64,000 nt of DNA, taken from contig NW_026570236.1 in assembly GCF_019649055.1 (NCBI RefSeq), forward strand, positions 1,674,001 through 1,738,000. The letters are read 5' to 3'. The notes beneath the pieces were generated by a model. The model searched no databases and was not told the DNA's origin. It was given only the letters and a program-made list of their open reading frames with translations. Made by a program: the position numbers and the translations under genes. This document shows, piece after piece, positions 57,001 to 64,000 of the stretch (positions are counted from its first letter, which is position 1; every line of letters starts with the position of its first letter). The DNA is from Paramacrobiotus metropolitanus. Taxonomy: Eukaryota > Tardigrada > Eutardigrada > Parachela > Macrobiotidae.

Positions 57001-58475
57001 TTACAGAGGGAACAAACTGAAATAAATATTAATGAAGCCGGAAAAATTCACAACGGCTCTTCAGTGAAGCTTCAGGAAAGAAAAAAAACGTGTCAAGTGA
57101 AGCTGTAACAGCGTGAACACTGTGTAAAACATCTAATAACTCATCCAGGTGTAACACAGCGAGTAAGAAATATTTGAGGAAACGCACCCTGAAATCGTAC
57201 TCGAGCATTCTCATGGCAGCAGTCACTTGAGAAATATGAGTGAGTTTGACTCACAGACGAATCTCTCCAGCCGATGTTTACCAACGCAAAATCATCCATT
57301 CATCACCAGAAATTTTGTATACACCTGCTTTTAAAATGAATAACACTGCTCAAAGCCCTGGACTGGGTCAGTGCACGGGTGAAACAATTGCCCGGATTAT
57401 TCATCTTTTGTTTTCTGCACATATTTTCATCAATTTCACACCACTCGTTTTCGCACCGATCGAGCGCGGCACGGACCAGATAAAATCGGGAAAATGGAAA
57501 ATCGTTACAAAAATCGAAAATCATAAAAGTCAAATGTCAAAATTAACAGCAATAAAAAGCCAAGCCCTGATCATTTCGCAGCTCATCAACGTGTTTATGC
57601 ATTCTACGAGCAGAAATGCACGCGCGCCAAAATTACACCACATTAATTTTCAACGAAAACTTGGTCAGTACGTTTCCATTGTTGATTGATACTATTCATG
57701 AAAAAATTCCAAGAAATAATATAAACTGGTATTTTTAGACGATGTATGTAACCAGCCGGATATAAACAATTAAAAATCTGACTCACGTAATGCTTAAATT
57801 TCATTTAAAAATTTAAATTTCAATCGAAAAATGTTACACTTCAATGTTGCCGCTACATACACTGTCGTTCATAAAAAAATTTCCAAGAAGCAATATAAAA
57901 CACAATAACAGATTTCTCACTACGGATTGTAAAGAAGTAAAAGCATAGGAATATAAGCAATTAAAATCTGGCCAAAAATACTATAAACTGCTAAATAAAA
58001 AGCAAGCTTTCATCGCTTCAATATCTGAGTATCCGAATTTTGAATTTCCTTCATTTTGCCAATAACAGCACAAGTTTTGGTCAGAACTCTGAACCCACTC
58101 GTCCAAACTACGGTAAAGCATTTTCTGTGCGATCTACCAACTCACCTGTCGAGTAAAGATCCGTTTTTCCAATGGGATCAACTTTAACTTTCCGCTTTTA
58201 TAAATTTCCCGTATTTCGATGTCTTTTTGCCAGCCGTCATCGGAGGCCGCTGACGATGTACTGCCCGTCGACAGGGACGAGAACGTGGACGACGAGGATG
58301 AATGGCTGTGCGTGGAGTGACTAGACGCGGAACTCGGCGTTCGACATGTCATTTTGCGCGGTACATCCTCATCGACAGTGCGCTGATTATGGATCCTCAC
58401 CAGTAAATCTTGAAAGGACGGCATGGACACGCCGTTGAACGATAGACAATCCAACAGATAAAATTCCCTTACAAT
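48013..58475 (-). CDS. Scaffold protein with PH-like domain and two PDZ domains (5' end not found)
   Basis: Exons: 58146-58475, 55769-56047, about 51904-52480, 50173-50474, 48548-48941 and 48013-48138, with matching phases. The first listed exon opens after an AG with REFYLLDCLSFNGVSMPSF and is internal, so earlier exons must lie upstream. A Ser-rich segment precedes a PH-like domain split over two exons (GKLKLIPLEK, KAYYCLFCIHDESRPFLELYED, W near its end). Exon 3 is proline-rich and ends in a charged helix. The last exons form two PDZ domains (VFHLGDQVVSVNGIYI; ENLGLMREG and SLCNWVLTEINHRPLN). The C-terminus is YKDYIVQ. It is probably a membrane-proximal signalling scaffold. Exon 3 is 577 nt where its phase needs a multiple of three: the frame changes between about 52019 and 52138, either by a small cryptic intron or by an indel. 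The final exon was duplicated to 31.9 kb. Confidence 0.82.
48942..50172. other. Intron of the PDZ/PH gene
   Basis: Begins with GTAAAA (minus strand, 50172) and ends in TTTTTAG before 48941, phase 2. It contains scattered short ORFs on both strands but no recognisable feature. Confidence 0.7.
50475..51903. other. Intron of the PDZ/PH gene with TTCATTCA repeats
   Basis: Donor GTAAGT at 51903 and acceptor TCCAACAG before 50474, phase 0. At about 51074-51096 the plus strand has ATTCATTCATTTATT and at 51184-51212 its complement-like TGAATGAATAAAATGAATGA, so the two can pair across about 90 nt. Confidence 0.7.
52481..55768. other. Intron of the PDZ/PH gene
   Basis: Donor GTATGT at 55768 and acceptor TTGTAG before 52480, phase 0. 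No gene is recognised inside. Short open frames at 53303-53939 and 54797-55204 (plus strand) lack motifs. Confidence 0.65.
56048..58145. other. Intron of the PDZ/PH gene
   Basis: Donor GTGAGT at 58145 and acceptor TTTAG before 56047, phase 0. AT-rich; nothing else recognised. Confidence 0.7.
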
Positions 58476-61400
58476 CTAACCAACGTTGACTAATCCACAC
58501 CGGAGAGGATTCGAATGATGGGCCAAAATATTAGCACGTGATTTCATGGGAAAAGTTGTGTGGTAAACAGTTCGCCAAAAACCATAATTTCTCATGTGGT
58601 TGGAGTTTTTGCCCATTGAGTTATGGAAAATGCGTACCCTCGACAATAACGCTTCATACAGTCGAAAGAGCTGCTTGAGGCAGCCGAGCGGTGCAGCACT
58701 GCCACTGCGTGCTGCTGGATTGTACGTACGTCCATTGAAGGCGTGCCAGCACGTTGAGATGCACAGCGCTGCCAAGCGTTGCACTCGTACTGCAGTCTGC
58801 TACAACTCCGTCTCTCTCTATGTTTCTCTCTCTCGTTCTCTTCTCGACTCAAATGCGGTTTGGCCGGGGCATTCATTCATAAAATGAAACTCGCGTGAAT
58901 GAATGAATGGGCCAGGTTAGCCGGCTACGCAACAGGAAGGCGGAATGTTTAGAGCGTAAAATGGAAACCGGATTTTACAGTAAAAATATGCCGTTTCAGT
59001 CAGAGAACTCAAGGATGCCATCGATTTGGTTCACACGCTGAATGAAGCAGTTTATGAGAGAATTTATTTCAGGATCCTGTTCTTGAGGATCTGCTTGTCG
59101 AAATTTTTTTATCAATCAGACTTTTACGTTCTGAATGCCACGTAAAATAAACGAATAATTCCAGAAGACCGCGATAAATTAAATGCAATGTAATCTCAGA
59201 ATTTGTTCCGTTTTTAGACTATTACTGTCCACATTTTATTTTTATATCAAACAAATTATCAGGGGAAATTCAATACATGTAAGAAAGCGTCGATGCTAAT
59301 TAGAACACCTGTTGCTCCATTACTCTGTGGATGATATTATCGTTAATCTTTATTGCTAATTATTACCAAACGTCTTAACAGCATCAGTAAGCATTTAACA
59401 GCTTTTTTCCCACAATGATGCATTTCCTTGCCGGTTGGTGTGGTCAGTCGAGAACAGTGCGTTTTATCGACGGTTGGGCAAATAATACTAGTAATCTGGC
59501 TGAACATCAGCGTCATCTTCGTCTCGGCTTTTCATATCGGTCAGTTTAATCAGCAAGCGCCTTGTGTAACACTCTACAGCGCATACCGACCGCCCCGCCC
59601 TTCATTCCACAATAAATGAATGATTCACATCCACATATATTTTTCATGCCATAGATCAAAAGATTCCGCTAAATGCAGTGCAATCATCATCAGTGATCTG
59701 ATGCATGGAGAATATACGGCTGGTCATTCATGCCATGGCTAACATAACGTTGTTCATAGTTGCAACGGAATGGAAATAAGTACATTTAATTATGTGTGCA
59801 AACCGGCTGCTTATTACTGACTCATGGTCAGGCATAAAAAAAGCAGCCGCAACATAAGGTCAACTTTACAAAACGCTCGCGGAGTGTGAATCACACAGTT
59901 TTAGAATTTCCATAATATGGAAATAAGCAGCTGCTTACCCCGGGATCTAAAATAAGGCTCGTATTATTAAGAACGTTTACAATTGCAAATTAATTTAATA
60001 ACAGCATATGTACAAACTTCCAATTCACCGTTTTATAAGTACAAACTGCATATATAAATATATTTTCTACAATTTGTTTATATAAAATATTTTGGAAATT
60101 ACACGTATCCCTACGTACATGCGGTCAAGACAAACATATTAATAACATCGACTTCCGTTTGTGTATTTGACTTATTTTCGAATTTCCTGCTGCCAGTCTG
60201 GAAAAAAACTCCTGGTTTCAAAATTTCGCATACGGAGTTCGATTTAAAATATTTGGTAGGCTTCTATTCGACGCAAGTTTCCTATATAGCATAGCATTTT
60301 ATCGGTTTTCTACAACACGGCCCATATACGTATATAAAGTTCAACACATACAGATACATGTTATACTTTAAACTTATCTCTTTAATAAAATTTCGTTAAA
60401 TAATTCAAATTTAGTTTAGGCATTACCTTTTGCGTTATACTACGCATGTGTAATATTAGTATACATAAAGGCCTATATCTGTGACAGTTATTCTTAATTC
60501 CAATAAGATCGATCGGTGCTCGTAAATTTAACTTTAACCAGATATAATTATACAAACATTAACGAACAACTTGCAAATGGATGGGTAAACGGTTATGCGA
60601 TCAGATTACATCCCATCCATTGCCGAGTGACATTTTCCGCAGCATTACTCGCATAATCTCAGGATCATTCGGCAGTTCATTTGCATTGGCGATCAGGTTG
60701 TGGAATTAATTATCCGGCTTGCAATGTGCATCCTGTGCATGACAATCATACTGCGCATCAGCGCATGCCGGTGTCGACGTTGCGATCCACTCCGGTCACG
60801 TGATCACTGTCCAGCCGGATGTACATGATACCGCAGTCCGGCAGATGAAGGGGACACACCTAGTTTCGAGTACTTACTTATATGAACGCCCGTGCGTGCC
60901 TGTAAATTCTGCATATTAAAAGGGAAGGGGCCATCACCTATCTACTGCCGGTATATTAAGAATTTAAGATCCAAAGGTGCACTTCTATAATTCTATCCAC
61001 ACATCTTAAAGAGTTTGAGACAGTGCTACGGTTCTGACGTCCACAGGTCCACTTATACGATGATTTATGCTAATGAGAATCGGAATGGCGCTTAGCACTT
61101 CCATTCACCATAAATTAACTGGAGAATCTCATTCATTGTGGTCATCTGGGAACGTGCCTATTTAAAGTTTATGGCGCTCGATGAAGTGCGAAATAAATCC
61201 AATCTTCGTTCTGTGTCTTTGAAACAGAGCATTGCTTTAACCGATCAACTGTACGGTACAGCTCTACAAGTGATATACATATTGCTTTAATTATTAATTT
61301 TGATATACAGATATACTTCTATCTGTCACGGTGTAAAACTTGCGGACTGTCTTGGTAAATTATCTACAGTTTATTTATTATTTGGATGTTTCTAGTAAAA

Positions 61401-64000
61401 TGATTAGTGTGATCATAAATGTGCAATAACGTGCTATAATTCAGCCCTTGCCTGTGGTATCTTTTGAAACTCGTAATAAATATTCCAATTATGGCAGATG
61501 AATTCAAGTGACGCTGGAGCTAAGTACAAAACATGCATGCACCATGTCCCATTACGCTTTTAATTTTATTATATAACTTTTTACATAGTTATGCCGCTTA
61601 CACTTTGAAATCAACCCGTACAGTACACACTGCAGTACTAACAGAGTTTTCTCGCTAAGTTGTGGTCGCTAATTATTTGAAAACAAAATACAACACCATG
61701 CAACAAAATATAATACAAAATTAAATTTTCTGCTTGGTTTTTCCATGTACAGAGTACATTCTATGTTCTTCGAGGTTTTTCATTGGGGAATAAAAAAAAT
61801 TGCACGGGAAACAGACGAAACAAATCTGGTAGAAAAAAATGTATTCATGGTAAAGTAAGAGAGCATGGTCAAATAAAATCTTACACATCAAGTCGTTGCA
61901 CATGGTCAATCAATCATGGCATTATTTTGATTTTTAGCGGCAACCTTTACATGTTGCCATCCGGTGTAATTGTCCGGTCAACCACAAAAACAACAAGTAC
62001 CGGTTTGGTGAGGCCCAAAACATGCTAGACGGCAGACAATTACTTAGTTCCGACAACTTGATTTCATACTGTGCCGATAATCTAATATTACTGCAAACAG
62101 CCGTACATATACTGCTGGCGGATGTACAATATGCCGCGCATCTCTGTCACCTTTGCCGGAGACGTGCATTAAAACAAACCATGTGCGCGCGATGTTAGCA
62201 TAAGCCCCATTAGGATTTCCTGTAGCACAGCAGCGCATCACACGGTGTTGTACCGGGGTTATTTATACAAGCCCCGGAGGAGGATGCTGTGTGATTGTGG
62301 TCACTCATAACGTTAATGTCGAAGAGTGCGTGGTGTGTATCTTCACGCGCACACATTTCCGTCTATTAGACATCTTAACCGTTATTAATATATCCGCTAC
62401 TTAAAATGAGTTATGTGGCCGCGATTTTGATTTGAACCAACTGTTCCACATTCTAATGTCGTCAACGCTGGATCGTCTCCGCGTTGTAAGACGGACGATG
62501 AGAATTTTCACACCATTAAATTATGGTGGGAAAATGTCGCGGAATTAGAATTTTAGCCACTCGTTGATGAAGTTCAGCTGTCAGGCAGAATCTTTCGCTT
62601 TTAGGATGGGCAATGGCGTCGAAAATGCTACAACAAGGATTTTTGGTTATATTCCTTCTCACAATTGCGGTTAACAATTGTACCAATCTGCCGTCATATT
62701 TTTGAAATCTGGGTTTCTCAAAAATCACTTTCATCTCACATGCGGAAAATAAAAAGATACGTCACAATCTACAGATTTACTAATTATAAACAATCTTGTT
62801 GCAGTCGGTCATTGAGTATTATTGTATTCAGACATCCAAAACATATTCCGCCACTGTTCTATGTTACGTTACTGTATAGCAGCCGATGCCCAACTGCTTG
62901 GTTTTGATACAACGTCAGATTATAAAATGTCTATCGTTGATTTTGGTGTGTAGGCATTTTTTCATGCCTATACAACGGTACAGTAACATCCACTTTATTA
63001 ATTTTATGTTCGAACCGTTGTAATAATTACTGCGTCTTCTACTCCGAATACGAAACACATTCTGAAAAAAGGCTGCAAAAATTTTTTTATACTTGCCTCA
63101 ATTAATTTGAATTTTAAGAATTGCAGAACATTTTGACTTGAGAGCAATTATTTCGGAACGCGTAGTATACATGCCAAATTAAATAAATAAATGTCAAAAT
63201 CAGCTCAAGATACACGTCATTATCAATATAACAAGCGTGTTATCAAAGATTGCTGTTTTCGCGGTCGGGCGGATGTTGTTGTGGTCAGTTGAGTGAGCCG
63301 GTCGATGAGTCGTTGCTGCAGGTTGCGTATGCGGTTGCCGGAAGTGGAGGGGTCATGCCACGTGAACAGTTCGTAGCGGTGAGCGGTTTTCGTGCTTGCT
63401 GGTGCTGGTTGGCTGATTTAATAATTGCACAAACAAATTGAAACAATTGAAGAATGCAGTTACAGTAGATTGGTATTTAATGTGTTAATTTATAAATACT
63501 AATAACCTAATGTGGGCATATATGTGCGTTTCTCATCCATATGTCCCGTAAATTTCAGCTATGTTTTGCAAGTACTTAATTACATGGTTCTGCGCACCTT
63601 GTTTTGATTGCGTCAAATTGACTGTACGCACACACTCGTCCATGATTTTCCACTATGATTGGTTGTTGCAGCGATCTTGTTCGCGTTGGAATGAGATCCA
63701 AAATTAAATTGATGTCATTCAAAATCTGTAACATGCAAACTGTTTATTGGGTGAATGCTGCAATCCAAATCATAACTAATATTAAAACTAATCGTAAATA
63801 CGTCGTTCTGCAATCGGGATATATGAATACGGTATCTTGATGCTACCCTCGTGTGGGTGTTTAACGATGGCTTATATGTGCCACTGTTCATGCTCGTGCG
63901 ATCAAGGACTGGCTAAATCACCGTTGCATAGTGCATATCCCGTTGTACAAGTACACTGTACAGTACAGAGAGCGGAAAACGCCTGCTTGTGCCTTGTAGT
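58476..64000. other. Upstream part of the PDZ/PH gene or intergenic, no exon recognised
   Basis: The first exons and promoter of the PDZ gene should lie here or beyond the window, but I could not identify them. At about 58871-58906 there is an inverted pair of ATTCATTCAT and ATGAATGAATG separated by about 14 nt, similar to the repeats in the intron at 51.1 kb. The other open frames are short and have no motif. Confidence 0.45.

Noticed and set aside
58592-58887. Overlapping open frames proposed as first exon of the PDZ gene
   Set aside because: No splice donor or phase fits the exon at 58146-58475 convincingly, and both strands are open.
62516-63441. Short open frames near the right edge
   Set aside because: No similarity to any family I know, no exon chain, and lengths expected by chance.

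Overview
The window is animal nuclear DNA. The genes are split by spliceosomal introns with good GT..AG sites and matching phases, spacing between genes is wide, and the mobile elements are metazoan types (a Ty3/Gypsy LTR element, a PIF/Harbinger transposon and a TIR element with a 9-bp target duplication). The protein families (SMYD, a PDZ/PH scaffold) point to an invertebrate, probably an ecdysozoan. I cannot name the species from sequence alone.

Layout. 1-7080: no supportable gene. 7543-10565 (-): a seven-exon SMYD-like gene (MYND finger, SET, post-SET and helical C-terminal domain). 11822-12382 (-): a small secreted coiled protein. About 12866-12938 (-): a tRNA-like sequence. 13250-13734 and 31659-31985: two halves of one duplicated gene fragment, split by an LTR retrotransposon at 13735-31658. 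32803-35313 (-): a second SMYD-like copy that lacks the MYND exon. 36221-36802 (-): remains of a retroelement. 37401-39498 (-): a third-family-member secreted protein gene cut in two by a 1585-bp TIR element. 40342-40857 (+): another secreted paralogue. 41939-46894: a PIF/Harbinger-type transposon that seems to carry three genes (Myb/SANT-like +, transposase -, zinc-knuckle coiled coil -). 48013-58475 (-): a long-intron gene for a scaffold protein with a PH-like domain and two PDZ domains. Its first exons were not found, and 58476-64000 holds nothing I can call.

The retrotransposon is the most striking object. It reads on the minus strand. It has 360-bp LTRs that look identical, a 4-bp target duplication, a primer-binding site abutting the 5' LTR, a very large Gag, a textbook -1 frameshift signal before the Gag stop, and a protease-RT-RNaseH-integrase order typical of Ty3/Gypsy. 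Across about 16 kb it carries roughly 90 exact copies (hand count) of AAAGGTCA/TGACCTTT. This octamer is the published NBRE monomer site of NR4A nuclear receptors. It occurs in the leader, in the 3' non-coding part and in all three codon phases of the coding region, so it is kept or spread at the nucleic-acid level.

Other themes are local duplication followed by decay (two SMYD copies, a duplicated last exon of the PDZ gene, three secreted paralogues), and a 17-bp near-palindrome repeated through the Harbinger block in coding and intronic positions. Two otherwise good exons contain exactly one extra nucleotide. Together with broken pol frames between identical LTRs, this raises the possibility of assembly indels.
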